The notes beneath the pieces are model-generated. The model saw nothing but the letters and a program-made list of their open reading frames with translations, was not told the DNA's origin and ran no database searches. From Cheilinus undulatus (lineage: Eukaryota; Chordata; Actinopteri; Labriformes; Labridae): a stretch of 64,000 nucleotides of DNA. Shown piece by piece: positions 1-11,730 of this stretch. The position numbers and the translations under genes are program-made. The stretch lies in contig NC_054875.1 in assembly GCF_018320785.1 (NCBI RefSeq), positions 2,919,001 to 2,983,000 on the forward strand, read 5' to 3'. Numbering within the stretch: position 1 is the stretch's first letter; each line of letters begins with the position of its first letter.

Positions 1-149
1 TGTAACTCCTGATTAAACACACAGCCTGGTATTTTTTTTACCTCAGCTTTAAACAACCAGTTGTAGCCAACAGAGTTGTGATATAATCCTTTTTCTCCAT
101 TTCAGGGCCATAGAACAAGGTTGAGCTAGTCAGCAAGGTCAATGCACAG

Positions 150-1290
150 AAAGTTCCCAGAAAAATTCCTTTAAAATTCCTACTGCTTCTCTTCATCGGA
201 TTACCTAAATTTTGCATTAAGATTCTAGAAGGATCCTTTGTGTATTCTTGAAAGTTTCATGAAATGTCCCCAAAACTTTTCATGAAAATTCCTGAACTTT
301 CCTAGGATGGTTTCTCACAAAATTTGAAAAAAAGAAAAAAGAAAAAAGAAGATCATGGAAAATCTTGAAAATGTACATTTTTCAAAAGTTATCTGGATAA
401 AATTGCCAGGAAAAATCTGAGAAGAAATGTCCTAAAAGTCCCAGAATAGGCTCTAAAATGTCCATGAATTGGAAATCCTTAACAAAACACAAAGATTTTT
501 GGGTGAAATGGTTTTACCCTAAATGTTTCTTAAAAATTGTAGACAATTTTTTTACAAATTTCCCTCAAAGTCCCCAAAAATGTTCTGAAATTTTTGGGGA
601 AAAAAATTGGAAAATTCCCAAACGTTCCCATGTACTTTCCTGAAAATTCTCATTAAAGTCTTTCAGAATGTACTCACAAGTTCTGCTTAATTCTGTCTGA
701 AATTCTTGAGTACTTTAAAAAGTTTAATCAACTTCCTGGGAAAAAGTATCCAGGAAATTGTCAAAAAAACTCCTGGAAAAATTGCAGAAAATGACCTTAA
801 AAGTCCCAGAATAGTTTAACATTTCCATGAATTGGCAATCCTTAACAAAAATACTAGAAATTTTGGGGTAAAATTTTGTGACTTTTTCACAAGTTTTGCT
901 GAAAATTTTTAGAAAATTCCCAAACGTTCCTGTGGACTTTCCTAAAAAATTCTCATGAAAGTCCTTCAAAATTTAAATACATTCTGCTCAATTCTGACAG
1001 AAACTGAAAAAAATTGAAATTGAAACTGAAAAAAAAATGCTGAAAAATTTCTGTAAAGTCCCAAAATCTTCCATGAAAATTCTGGAAATTTTTTTTAAAG
1101 AAAAATCTCAAAATTTTACACAAAAATACAAGACAAGTGTGGGGGAGCTCTTTTGTCCCAAAATTCTTAATTTCCTTAAAATTCCCAGTTGCTAAATTCT
1201 TGAAAGTCACCTTGGAACATCTCTGTTAGTGCCATGAAAACTTTGGAAAATTCAAGAGAAAATTCTTCATGCTTTCCACAAAACTCTGCA
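150..1290. repeat. Degenerate A/T-rich tandem array with TTCC/GAAA units, in a tbc1d25 intron
   Basis: About 1.1 kb is built from loosely repeated units such as TTCCTGAAAATTCCC and CAAAAATTTTGGGG, with no fixed period. The alternation of TTC and GAA creates many heat-shock-element-like runs. The best is at 279-301, with five TTC/GAA boxes each 2 bp apart; three-box runs lie at 637-649 and 1075-1087. Short open frames here are translations of the repeat. Just downstream, 1336-1355 (CTTCGGGGATAGATAAAG) resembles a retroelement 3' tail. The rest up to 1793 is ordinary intron. Confidence 0.8.
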
Positions 1291-1793
1291 AATGTTTATT
1301 TAAGTTCCTAAACTTAAGCTGTAAACTGAATTGCCCTTCGGGGATAGATAAAGCTGCCTGAACTGAACCGAAAATTTTCAGAAGTGTGCTGAAATTTCTC
1401 AAAAATTTGTAACTTTAAATTTGTGAAAATCAGGCAGAATTTTTTGTGATTTTTTAAATATTTTTAACCTAAAATATTTAATGATAAAGGCTACAATGTT
1501 TTTTGACATACGCTTCAAATTTGACTGTTATCGTGATACTTTGAAACTGAGAAATTTTAGGGTAGTTATGGACTTCAGTCACTGGCACACCTATCTGTAT
1601 TGTTAAAGGAAAGTTTTCTTTAGTTTCAGTGTGTGTCAGACTTTAAAGGTTGTGATTCTGCAGAGGAAATAAAATTAAGTCTTTAAAACAAGAGGTTTAG
1701 TACATATGAATGGCTTTTGTTTTTTCACAAAATAAGTGAGTAAATCTTAGAGTCCTGTTTTCTTCAGTAACTTTGTTAATGCGTGTTTTTCAG

Positions 1794-3482
1794 ATCTCAT
1801 ACTGTCAGGGCATGAGTGACATCGCCTCCCCTATCCTCGCTGTGATGGACAATGAGGCGCACGCCTTCATCTGCTTCTGTGGCATCATGAAACGTTTAGA
1901 GGGGAACTTCCGTCCAGACGGGCAGCTCATGTCTGTGAAGTTTCAGCACCTGAAGCTGCTGCTGCAGTACTCGGACCCTGAGTTCTACTCTTATCTGGTG
2001 TCCAAAGGAGCTGACGATCTCTTCTTCTGTTACCGCTGGCTTCTTCTGGAGCTGAAGAGGGAGTTTGCGTTTGACGATGCTTTGAGGATGCTCGAGGTTA
2101 CGTGGAGTTCTCTGCCTCCAGATCCTCCTGAAACTGAAGTGGAGCTCCTTGGACCGCCACAGGAGGCCGAGGAGACGATTTCCTGCAGAGACAAAGAAAA
2201 GACTGTGGAGAATTGCCTCGGAGATGATAAGCAGCAAAAGGAGAAGCAGCGTAGACGGCACATGCTGAGGCCTTCTAGAGAAGAACCAGACATGAGCAGG
2301 AGTAACGTGTCGGAGGAAAAAGGGACTGAAAAGGGAAGCGAGGGCAGTGAATGTCAAACGCCTCAAGGGACCACGGAAAAATCGGACCTACCAGCTGCTC
2401 CGTTTGAGAGACAGACTAGTTTTGGAGAGTTTAAATATTACACAGCTAGAAATGAGGACAGCTTTGATATGGAGGACGCTGAGCCGCCACAGGACATGGT
2501 GGTTTCAAAGTCATCGTCGAGCATCCAGAGCCGCCAGTCCACGGTGGACAGTGAGGAGGATCCAGGAGAGAGAACGCCGCTCATTAAGAACTGTGAAAAC
2601 GGTCTCTCTCCCGTGTCCTCCCCTCCTCTTTTCCCTAGTGGCCTCCCCATCTGGAAAACAGCCCCCTCTGCCTCCCCACCATCCTCAGCGTCACCCTCCA
2701 GCTGGCCGGGAGCTTCTCCAGATTCGCCTCCTAAAGCGACATCCCCATCCTCGACAAACGGAAGAGACACCTTCACCAGAACTGTCCAAAAGGTCCTGAG
2801 CTCCTCTGCCCAGGTGCTCGGCAGCACAGGGATCAACTCGCCCACGACCCCGACTCTAAAAACATCCGTGGCATCTCCGTCTCACACTCAGAGTCGATCC
2901 CTTCTCTCTTCACCCATTCTGTCGTTTGGAAGAGGCCCCGCGCTGTCTGGCAACAGGCTATCCTCCAGCAATCTCCCGTCACCTGGCAACAAAACCCCCA
3001 GCACAGCAGCTAACACGCCCGGATCTATGAAAGGCGAGACCACCAGCATCAAACCGTGCTCGCTGCCGCCTCCTCAGGAGTTTGGCAAAGGAAACCCATT
3101 CATGCTGTTCCTGTGCCTGTCCATCCTGCTGGAGCACAGAGACCACATCATCAAGAACAGCTTGGATTACAACGAGATGGCCATGCACTTTGACCGCCTC
3201 GTGCGGCGCCACAACCTGAGCAGGGTGCTGCAGAGAGCCAAGGCCTTATTCGCGGACTACCTGCAGAGCGAAGTGTGGGACTCAGAGGAAGGAGACGAGG
3301 TCAGCTCGGACTCTCCGACCACAGCCACGGCTGCCCCGCAGTCTCCTTCTTCCACCATCTCCGCCCGACCCATCTACAGCCCTTTAGCTTCGCCTCTGGC
3401 TTCATCTCCAAACTCAACCTACAACCTCGCCACCACCATCCCCTCCCCAACAGCTCCAGTCGCAGTTTCTCCCTCTTCCTGA
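1794..3482 (+). CDS. tbc1d25: TBC1 domain family member 25 (Rab GTPase-activating protein), last coding exon
   Basis: This is the 3' coding exon (562 codons plus TGA). The acceptor cag lies at 1791-1793 and the frame enters at phase 0. The exon opens with ISYCQGMSD, the TBC glutamine-finger motif (YCQG), and runs through FFCYRWLLLELKREFAFDD and RMLEVTWSSLPPDPPE, which I recognise as TBC1D25 (OATL1). A Ser/Pro/Glu-rich, probably disordered insert of about 300 residues follows. The TBC fold then resumes with GNPFMLFLCLSILLEHRD and a helix ending near FADYLQSEVWDSEEGDE, followed by another Ser/Pro-rich tail. The family acts on Rab proteins in autophagosome-lysosome fusion and binds ATG8 proteins through an N-terminal motif. 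That N-terminus and the catalytic arginine finger (IxxDxxR) lie in exons left of the window. The insert seems longer than in mammals, judged from memory only. Confidence 0.93.
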   Translation: MSYCQGMSDIASPILAVMDNEAHAFICFCGIMKRLEGNFRPDGQLMSVKFQHLKLLLQYSDPEFYSYLVSKGADDLFFCYRWLLLELKREFAFDDALRMLEVTWSSLPPDPPETEVELLGPPQEAEETISCRDKEKTVENCLGDDKQQKEKQRRRHMLRPSREEPDMSRSNVSEEKGTEKGSEGSECQTPQGTTEKSDLPAAPFERQTSFGEFKYYTARNEDSFDMEDAEPPQDMVVSKSSSSIQSRQSTVDSEEDPGERTPLIKNCENGLSPVSSPPLFPSGLPIWKTAPSASPPSSASPSSWPGASPDSPPKATSPSSTNGRDTFTRTVQKVLSSSAQVLGSTGINSPTTPTLKTSVASPSHTQSRSLLSSPILSFGRGPALSGNRLSSSNLPSPGNKTPSTAANTPGSMKGETTSIKPCSLPPPQEFGKGNPFMLFLCLSILLEHRDHIIKNSLDYNEMAMHFDRLVRRHNLSRVLQRAKALFADYLQSEVWDSEEGDEVSSDSPTTATAAPQSPSSTISARPIYSPLASPLASSPNSTYNLATTIPSPTAPVAVSPSS

Positions 3483-5629
3483 TTCCTTACAGCATTCTTC
3501 TCCTCCCATCCTCCTCAGCAGACTGTTCATTGGAGGTGCAGAACTTTTTCAAACAGCCTCCCATGTTGGACTGAGCTGTTTATAATCTCATTCTGTGTAT
3601 GCTTGAATACATTTATTCCTTATATCTGTAGTCATCGCTACTTTTTCTTATCCATCAGCCTTTGAACGTTTCTGTTGTCTGTCTTTAAAGAAGGGATAAA
3701 AGAGCTATCCTACCCCTGGAGACGCTGATGCATGAGATGTTAAACCCTGTGATTCAGGTGTTAGAAGGTCAGACACTTTCCCTAAAGCAACAAAAAGCCA
3801 CTTGGTGCATTTAGCCTGTGTTGCCCTCTTTATAAACTTTGTTTACAAGCTCATGTTTCTGTCCAAGAAGTCACAAAAGTGTCTTAACATAAGAAGTAGT
3901 TAGATCAGTCAAAAATGAGGAGAAATCTAGGATCAGATTCATTGAATACAAAGGTGTACATTGGTTTTTCTCATTAAGGACTTCTCAGAGGACTTTAGGA
4001 GAAACAAGTATTGTCTGAAAAGATCAGGGAGGTGTACCATGAAGCGAGATCAGAGGGTAAGCCCAATCTGTTCAGCCTTAAGTCACAAGGCTGACTCATT
4101 TACCTGGCATGGTTTAACTCAACCTGGGAGGGACCAGTTTCTGTTTTCCACACAGGTTTTGGCTTAAAACTAGTAAGAGAGTTACCCTTTTTATTAGTGC
4201 TGCTTTCTTCCCTAATTCTGTCGTACCTCAGCTGTCCAATCAAACACAGGCAAAAACACTTAAGCAGACTTAAGCAGAAGCCAAAACAGTTTGTCAAATA
4301 GCAGAATGATAAACAGTAATTATCCCCAGTTTTTCCCTTTCTCAATCACTAAACTATTCACTCACCCATCATTATTTCAGTCAGACAACCATGACCATTC
4401 CTTCTTCTATGGATGAAGTGTCAAATGGCACTCACAGCTTAAAGCAGAAAGTCTGAATTAACAGAGAAAGTTCCTGACCAGCTTTCTGGTCCCTGATATC
4501 TCTAACTGGAGCTTAAAGCTTTGGTGAGCCCTCTTAGAGAAAGCCTTGGTATGCTGAGCTCACTTTGTGGTACACCACCTGATCTTGGAAGCTGGAAAAA
4601 TACAGCAAACTAAATATAGTTTACTATCCCAGCTGACCTAGACTGTCACCTTTAACACAAAATATTTCATTAATTCAACAAAATAAGAGCTTCTCCCTTC
4701 AAATATACTCAGTCTGGGTCTAAAAAGAAGGCAAGTAGCAAAGCCGCATTCAAAGTTGATAAAAATTGACTCCAAGAATCCAAAACACCTGAAAGTTTGC
4801 TTGTCCTGGATGTTTATGAATCATTTACTAAAAGTAAAGAATCCCCTAATAGAGATAAAATATCTACGGCTGATTATTGTTGATTTTCCTGTCTCTTAAG
4901 TGCTGTAGTATCTGGATTTGTTGGCACAGGCGGACACCCGATAGATGGGTTAAAACAGAAAAGCATATTTGTTTCACACATTCCACCATCTTTGATTTCT
5001 TTTTTTGTATAAATGTTTAAAACTGTCGTAGAGGAGCCAAACAGAATTTCTGTCTTTATATCCTGTCATCTTGTTAGCGCCACACTTTAGTAAAGTTTTC
5101 CATCAGTAAAACAAAGATCAACTGTTGTGCTGCTCCTGTCAGAAAAAAGGGAGAAAGTTCCAGAATGATTTATTTTAAAATCCACGATGCAGTAAAGGTA
5201 AACCAGGGGAGACGTTTGTGATGGAAAAGAACATTCAAACTTGACAGCAGAGGTTCTTGGGTTAGTGCAATGATTTATATGAAGCTAAATAATCCTGAAA
5301 TATTCTAAAGTGTTTTCATGTGCTTTTATTGTCTGATCTGTTTCTTTGAATAACTGGTAAATAAGAAAAAGTTATCTTTAGTTTAACAGGACAAAGTTTT
5401 CTGTTGGGTTTTTACTAGCCGTGTTAAAGCAAGGTTGAGACTTTTCAACGCCACATGATACAGTCTCTGTTATTTTAAAGGGAGATATAAAACATAAGGG
5501 TGCTAATACTCAAATACTGACATTCCCAGGTCCCTTTAGTGTCCCATAAAGATATGAGAGCTGCAATGATGTCTCTTACAGACAGAGAGTGGAGGATTTC
5601 ACTGTTGAAAGTTCATATTGATGTTTTAT
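3483..5629. other. tbc1d25 3' UTR and intergenic DNA
   Basis: The first part must be 3' UTR of the exon ending at 3482. I find no AATAAA until about 6594, so the transcript end cannot be placed; a variant signal is likely. I see no coding exon or recognisable transposon in 3.6-5.6 kb. Confidence 0.5.
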
Positions 5630-6480
5630 TTTCCAAGAAAATTCTGAGAAAATCTTGAAAGCGTCCACAAAAATTCACATTTGTTTCAAAAGTTACTGGG
5701 AAAAATTCCCAGGAAGAGTTCCAAGAAAAATAGTGGAAAATTTCCTGCAAAGTCCTTAAAAAAATCCTTGAAAACTAATTTTTTATTGTTACCATGGAAG
5801 TTGCTGTAAATTCCCATGAAAGTCTTTTTAATTTTTTCATGAAATTTGTGTAAAATTTCTTATGGAAAATCTCGAGTTTCCTTTAAGGGTTTCTTGAGGA
5901 CCATTCCCTGGAATAATCCCAAGAGTTCTTGGGAAAAGTGCTTAAAATTTCCTGAAATTTCCCAGCAAAGTCTGTTATTCCTAGCAGAGTCCTAAAAATA
6001 TTAATTTTGGAAAATTTGAGAAAATTCTTGAAAGTTATCATGGAAGTTGTCATGAAAGTCATCAAAAATTAAATGATAAGTTTGTGAAAATTCTGTGAAG
6101 ATTCTTGAAAATTCCCAAAGAAAAAAAATCTTAAAATGTTCATGAAGTTCCTGGGGAGTATTCCCCTGAAAAAGTCTAGAGAGTTCCTGGAAGAACTGCA
6201 GAAAGTTCCTGAAGTAATATCAACAATGAAAATTGTGGAAAATTATCCAGAAAGTTACAGTGGAAGTAACAAAAAACCCTATGGAAGTCCCCAACGACTT
6301 CCATGAAAATTTGGGGAAGTTCCTGTAAAAATTCTGGACATTTTTCACAAAAATCACAAAGTTTTACAAAGACAAACGCTCCAATATGTCCACAAAAATG
6401 CCTGAAAATTTGGCTTGAATTTCAGAACATCTTTGACAGTTCTTGGGAGAAAATCCTGAATTTTTATTGCAAATTCCGCC
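5630..6480. repeat. Second TTCC/GAAA degenerate array
   Basis: This has the same composition as the array at 150-1290 (AAATTCCTGAAAATTC-like units, AATTTTGGGG motifs). It contains a four-box heat-shock-element-like run at 6097-6114 (GAA, TTC, GAA, TTC with 2-bp gaps) and a three-box run at 6201-6213. No terminal inverted repeats were found, so its origin is unknown. Confidence 0.75.
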
Positions 6481-8022
6481 AAATTTTCTGCAACAAAACA
6501 ATATAATGTGCAAAAAGATGGTTTACTGTAGACAATACAGAGTATTGCTGTGATTCGAGGTGTTCAAACTTTTATGTGACTTTAGTTAAAATCAAATAAA
6601 ACTGAATCATGTTTGGTTCCACTGAGACAAGAAAATAAGTCCTAAACATTGTCTCATATTTAGTTTTCATTTCCAAAAATGCCTTTGAACTCCTGCACAA
6701 GTTACCAACATGCTTGTGCCATTTGGAAATGTGATGTTATGTTTGCTTGCAAACGTTGCGTTTGCTTGCAAACATCACATTATTGATTTTTTGATGATAA
6801 AAATCATGAAAACAACACAGACTGTGTCATTTAAATTGTGGTATTGAAAATAGTCAAAGCATTGAAAATTCTTACAACCTTAGAGCTTGTGTTTTTGTCC
6901 CTCTGGTAGAAAAATGTAGTTTGATTTTTGCCAGTATGATTTTTAATTTAAAACCCAGTTAAATGGATGCAGTACTGTAGAGATCTTTTTATTATTACCA
7001 CGCTGATTCTGTTTGTGCTGGACTTAAATACTCAAACCAATGTACTGTAATTTCTTTAATGCTGTAATTTTTATTTTTCATAGATGTATTATTTCAGCAC
7101 TTTTACTCTTTCCCAAAGATTTTTTTTCCAGAACATTTTATTTACAGTTTAACACACAACAACAGGCAAAGGGAGCTTTTGCTCCTGCTCTGTTGTTGCT
7201 TATGAGGAAAGGGAGAATCCTGGCTTTATTATTTAACCACTGACTCCTTTCTTCTGTGTTACAAATGGAATATAAAGTGGAATAATATGATGTTAAACAC
7301 TTGACATGGCCAGTGACAAAACTAGTAGCTTATATGTGACCTTTTGGCATAGAAGTGCCTCTCTTGTTTCAATCAGAAGCCTTGTTCCATGTTTGTTTTG
7401 TGCTGCTCGTTTTCGTCCACATTGTGCCGTCATGGGCCATTTTTGCATTCTAATTATAGGGTGGAGTTGTGCTTTATGGAAGCCTGGAGCTGCATGCATC
7501 CATGGAGCATTTCAGTTTGTTTTCACTGTGATGAGGAGTCAGTTTTGTTTGTTTTATTGAGATTTTGACCTATTCGTCTTGTTATCTTGGGGTGCCCATG
7601 CTCATTTTCCCATTTATAGATTAACTCGAGGGAAACCAGCATTGATTTTCCCAGGAAAACAAGATAGATATGCTGAGATCTTGAGAAACAACCAGAACTT
7701 TCCAACTATTATGGGAAAATGAGGTTAAATGTATGGATGCATGCTCAGTTAAGGCCTCTGTTAGAGAATTATTATTTAATTGGTCCTTTTTTGGCCCTCT
7801 GATTGGTCTGTTGACCCACCAATCAGAGAGCCCTTTCTCACAGCAGCCCTCATTAAGCTCCATCCTCCTTGGTTTCTTGTGCTAGGTTGGACAAACTCTA
7901 CTTTCTGGGCTTTTCACCACTGAAGACAGTTGAAAATATCCTATGGTTTGAATTTTTAAAAATCTGTATTCTTTATTCTTTTGCTGAGGCCAAGTTTATG
8001 AAGGAATCAGAGCAGTTAACAC
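6481..8022. other. Intergenic DNA with a compact nested palindrome
   Basis: No gene seen. At 6728-6781 two identical 14-mers (GTTTGCTTGCAAAC, 6741-6754 and 6760-6773), each itself an inverted repeat, sit between 10-bp arms AATGTGATGT and ACATCACATT. The rest is unremarkable AT-rich DNA; small open frames at 7.0-8.0 kb show no recognisable protein. Confidence 0.55.
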
Positions 8023-9253
8023 TAGGGCAGAACGATTTTGGGGGAAAAATCTAATTGCGATTTTTTCACCTAACATTGCGATTGCAATTTAACATGTGAT
8101 TATTCTTCAGGTTCCTCATCTTAGAAACCATTCTATATTATAACACACAAAGCTATTTCCCCCAGAAATTGATATACAATCTCCCAAAATCTACAAATAA
8201 ATGTTCAAAATTTCTAAGAAAATAACTAAAAATTTAAAACTTGCCCCCATAACAAAGCAATTAAATCAAATTCCCAAAAATGTACAAATAAATTCCTCAA
8301 ATTTTCATAAAAATACTAAAAAAAATCAAATCAAGACAGAAAAATCTAATCAACTTCTTAAAAATTTGCAGATAAATTTCTCAAATTTTCATGAAATTAC
8401 CAAAAAGTTTCAAAGCTATTTCCCCCAGAAATTTGAATCAGATCTCCCAAAATCTACAAATAAATGTTCAGAATTTCTAAGAAAAGAACAAAAAATTTAA
8501 AACTTGTCCCCACCCCCAAAAAATTAAATCAAATTCCCCAAAATTTAGGAATAAATTCCTTGAATTTTTCGAAAAAATACTAAAAAAAATCAAATCAACA
8601 CCTCTCCAGAAAAATCGAATCAGCTTTTAAAAATGTACAAATAAATTTCTCAAATTTTCATGAAACTACCCTAAAAATTTCAAACCTATTCCCCCAGAAA
8701 TTTGAATCAAATTCCCCAAAACTTACAAATGTTAAAATTTCCATAAAAATACCTAAAATTTTCCACAAATTTTCCAAAGAAATTCAAATCAGATTCCTTA
8801 AAATTTACGAATAAATTTATCAAATTTTTAAGAAGATACTTTACATTTTCAAAGCAAGTGCCCCCCCCAAAAAATATTCAAATGAAATTGCTAAAAATGT
8901 GACAATACATTTCTCAAGTTCTCCAAAAATATCTAAACATTTCTAAGCAAATTTCTCAAAATTACAATCAATCTAACAAAAATGTCTTCATGCAGTTACT
9001 TTGTCCTGTAATGCAAATTTGATATGAATTGCAATGAAAGGGGTGAAGATATAGATTTCTTATTCTGAAGAAGGCAAAAGTGTACAAGGAAAGTAGGAAC
9101 TTTTATCAATTATTCTAGAAAATATTGGCACTTGAATGTTTGGTATTTCAAAACACATGTCAGGTCAAAGAAATGCTGCACCCTCTGTGGTTTGAAAATT
9201 GCAGTAGGTCTTGTTGCGATTTAATCTACATTTCGATTAATTGCCCAGTCCTA
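8023..9253. mobile_element. Non-autonomous hAT element (TAGGGC termini) with internal degenerate array
   Basis: The left end reads TAGGGCAGAACGATTTT and the right end GATTAATTGCCCAGTCCTA. Flanking 8-bp sequences are GTTAACAC (8015-8022) and GTTAATAC (9254-9261), a 7/8 target duplication. Subterminal sequence (ATCTAATTGCGATT / TTGCGATTTAATC) matches the copies at 14711, 38517, 45503 and 58608. Between the ends, 8160-8970 is a degenerate array of AAATTTCTCAAATTTTCAT / CCCCCAGAAATTTGAATCA units that those copies lack. No transposase is present. Confidence 0.85.
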
Positions 9254-10389
9254 GTTAATACCAAAAAAAATTGGTCGTATCGTGAGGTATTTTCAAGTCT
9301 CTTGTATGGGAAAGAGCCAGCAATGAGATTGTGTCAAACCTTGCAACAGACACCGAGGGAAAGCTGGGTTTAATGACAGGTCAGTCGGTTCAAATGCTGT
9401 TAAAAATGCAACAAAACGTGCAAATTTCAAAGACCTGAATCTTAAAATGTGAGGGATTCATAGAAATTTAAATCATCTTGCATGAAATCCTCCACTCAGC
9501 GAAATCTTGCCCATGTGGAAGCATCCTGTGTCTGTTCGTTTCAGTGATTGGACTATGTAGACGTGGCTCGGTCTTATACGATGTGCACTATCTGTCAGAT
9601 TACTGTGGATGAACGCCGTGCGTGGCTGAAGACTGAAAGGGAACTCAAACTGAAAGTGTGTGTATGAAGCCTAAAACATAATGGTTTTGTAACAGTGAGC
9701 ACAAATCCCAGACTTTCCTCTCCACTCTGTTTGGACCTTGAACCGTTCATTTCAGTGAGGAAGTTGGGATGTGGTGCCAAGTGGAGGTCACTGCTTAGCT
9801 TTACTTCACTGTTTGTTTTCAGTGGCCTATATTAGATTTTCTCAGTCGTCTTTTATGCAGGAGGCTGAACTGAAAGGGGGTAAATCCTCCTCCAGTAGGC
9901 GAGTTAGCAGAGACTAAATAATTCTGAAACCTTCAGACAGACCCCATGTGGTTATTGTGGTTGTTAAAATCCAACATTTGGTTTCACCTCCTTTTGTATA
10001 TCAGTATTTAAAGCATATTTAAAAGAAGTAACTGGACTGGCTTGGACTCTGAGCTAGCAATATGTGCATTTGTAAAAAAAAAAATGATTTGTTTATCTCA
10101 TTAAATTATATATGTGCACAAAGGTAAAATTTTTAATCATACAACACAACAATGTTACTGATTGTATATTGGACACAAATAAATAATCAATGCAACTGAT
10201 GGACTGTTTTTTCCTGTATTTACTCTGAAAAATGAAAGCAGTGATCTGAAAATCAGCATGTGCTCAATAAAAGTTACAGATGAGGAGAAAAATATTAGCT
10301 CCACTTGGAAGGTTTCAAAGTTAAACATCTTTTCCAATCATCCTAGTTTTATTTTGGATGCAAACATTATTTTACTTTGCACACAGAAA
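9254..10389. other. Intergenic DNA
   Basis: No gene recognised. The last 240 bp (about 10150-10389) resemble the 3' non-coding part of the adjacent Tc1 element, but no terminal repeat was fixed. Confidence 0.4.
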
Positions 10390-11730
10390 CAAAATTATTA
10401 TACAGGAAGCAAAAACTCCCGGGGTCTAAATGACGATCCTCTGATGCCAACAGTCAGTCCCGTCTCCTTGGGGCTGGATAACAGTCTGCAGTTGTTTGTC
10501 GTCTCCTGAGGAATCCCAGAATCCTGTTCTTCTTTGGCCAATCCTTCGAGCTCCTCCAGATTTGATGGTCCTCTGGCATGGACCTTCATCTTCAGTTCAC
10601 CCCACAGATTTTCAACAGGGTTCAATCAGGGCTTTGGTCAGGCCAGTCATTAAGGTTCACTCTGGTCTTCTGGAGGAAGTTCTTCACCAGGAGCCACATG
10701 TTCTTGGGTTCATTGTCATGTTTGGAGACAGCGACGACCCAGACCCTCTTCTTTCTCCAAACATCACAAACGTCTCTACAACCAAAGAGGTCTAGTTTGG
10801 TCTCATCTGAAGAGAGGACACGCTTCCAGGATCAGAATCTTTCTCCAGGTTGTCCTTAGCAGATTTCAGTCTGGTTTGAAAGTGTCTCCTCTGCAGAAGT
10901 GGACTTCTTCTTGGTCTATTCCTGCAGGGCTCTAGTGATGGTCTTCTTTGAGTCTGCAGTTCCTGACTTGTCTAAGTCCTTCTCTAGAGTCTTGTCTGTT
11001 GTTCTGGGGTCTTTAGACACATCTCTCACTTGTTTTCTTTCCAGAGTCTTTTAAATCAATCGCTTCCTATCTCTGCCAGGCTTGCTCTGGACTGTCTGCA
11101 GGGGCGTAGCTAGAGATTTTGGGCCCCCAGAAAGGATGTTACAAAGCCCCCCCGCCGTCCCTTAACCAGCTAGCCAAGCAACAAATGATACGTCGTTTTT
11201 ACAAATATCTCTGCATTTTAATTTGTTTTTAACCATAATTTCCCCATTTATGAGCAATATATTTACTGTGGTTAAATTGAATTTACCTGCATTATTTGCA
11301 GCACTAGACTGTACCATTTAGACATGTTTAAGGGAGGAGCAGAGGCCCCCCAATATTTTATATTACTCTATTTGATACAAATTTCAGTCTGTGGACCAAT
11401 TCATTCAGTCACTTTTGATTCAATAATGAAACTAATTTCTAAGAAAACATAAATAGAAACACTTTTTTCATTGCAGGCTTCTCAAGGGCCCCTCCCTACT
11501 GTGGGCCTGGGTAATCACCCTTTCCCCCCTGAGCTACGCCCTGGGCTGTGTGGCTCTCTTTAAGTTTCTTGATGATCCTTCTCTCTCCAGTTCTTGACTC
11601 TTGGAAACGCGGTGATGACTTTGTAGATCATTCTCTTGTTTGTGAGTATCAAGAATTGTTTGTCTCCAGTCTAAACTAATTTCTTTGTTTTCTGCCATGA
11701 TACTTTCTTCAGTGACAGTTCAAACCCTTA
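10390..11730 (-). mobile_element. Decayed Tc1/mariner transposon, transposase on minus strand
   Basis: Minus-strand translation of 10398-10625 contains NPVENLWGELKMKVHARG, the C-terminal block of Tc1 transposases around the last catalytic acidic residue. Upstream pieces (HVAPGEELPPED-like, GRCF-like) lie in other frames, so the gene is frameshifted and inactive. The likely start is the minus-strand ATG at 11696-11698 (MAENKEISLDWRQTILDTH). A hAT element (11099-11544) has inserted into the N-terminal part. No intact terminal repeats were seen. Confidence 0.8.
11099..11544. mobile_element. Non-autonomous hAT (CAGGGGCGTAGCT termini) inserted in the Tc1 relic
   Basis: The left end is CAGGGGCGTAGCTAGAG and the right end GAGCTACGCCCTG, inverted copies of each other. 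Flanks ACTGTCTG (11091-11098) and GCTGTGTG (11545-11552) agree at 6 of 8 positions, as expected of an aged hAT duplication. The interior is non-coding and includes GGGCCCCC and GGGCCCCTCCC segments just inside the ends. Confidence 0.8.

Noticed and set aside
1896-2366. Long minus-strand open frame over the tbc1d25 exon
   Set aside because: Antisense shadow of a GC-richer coding exon; no family match.
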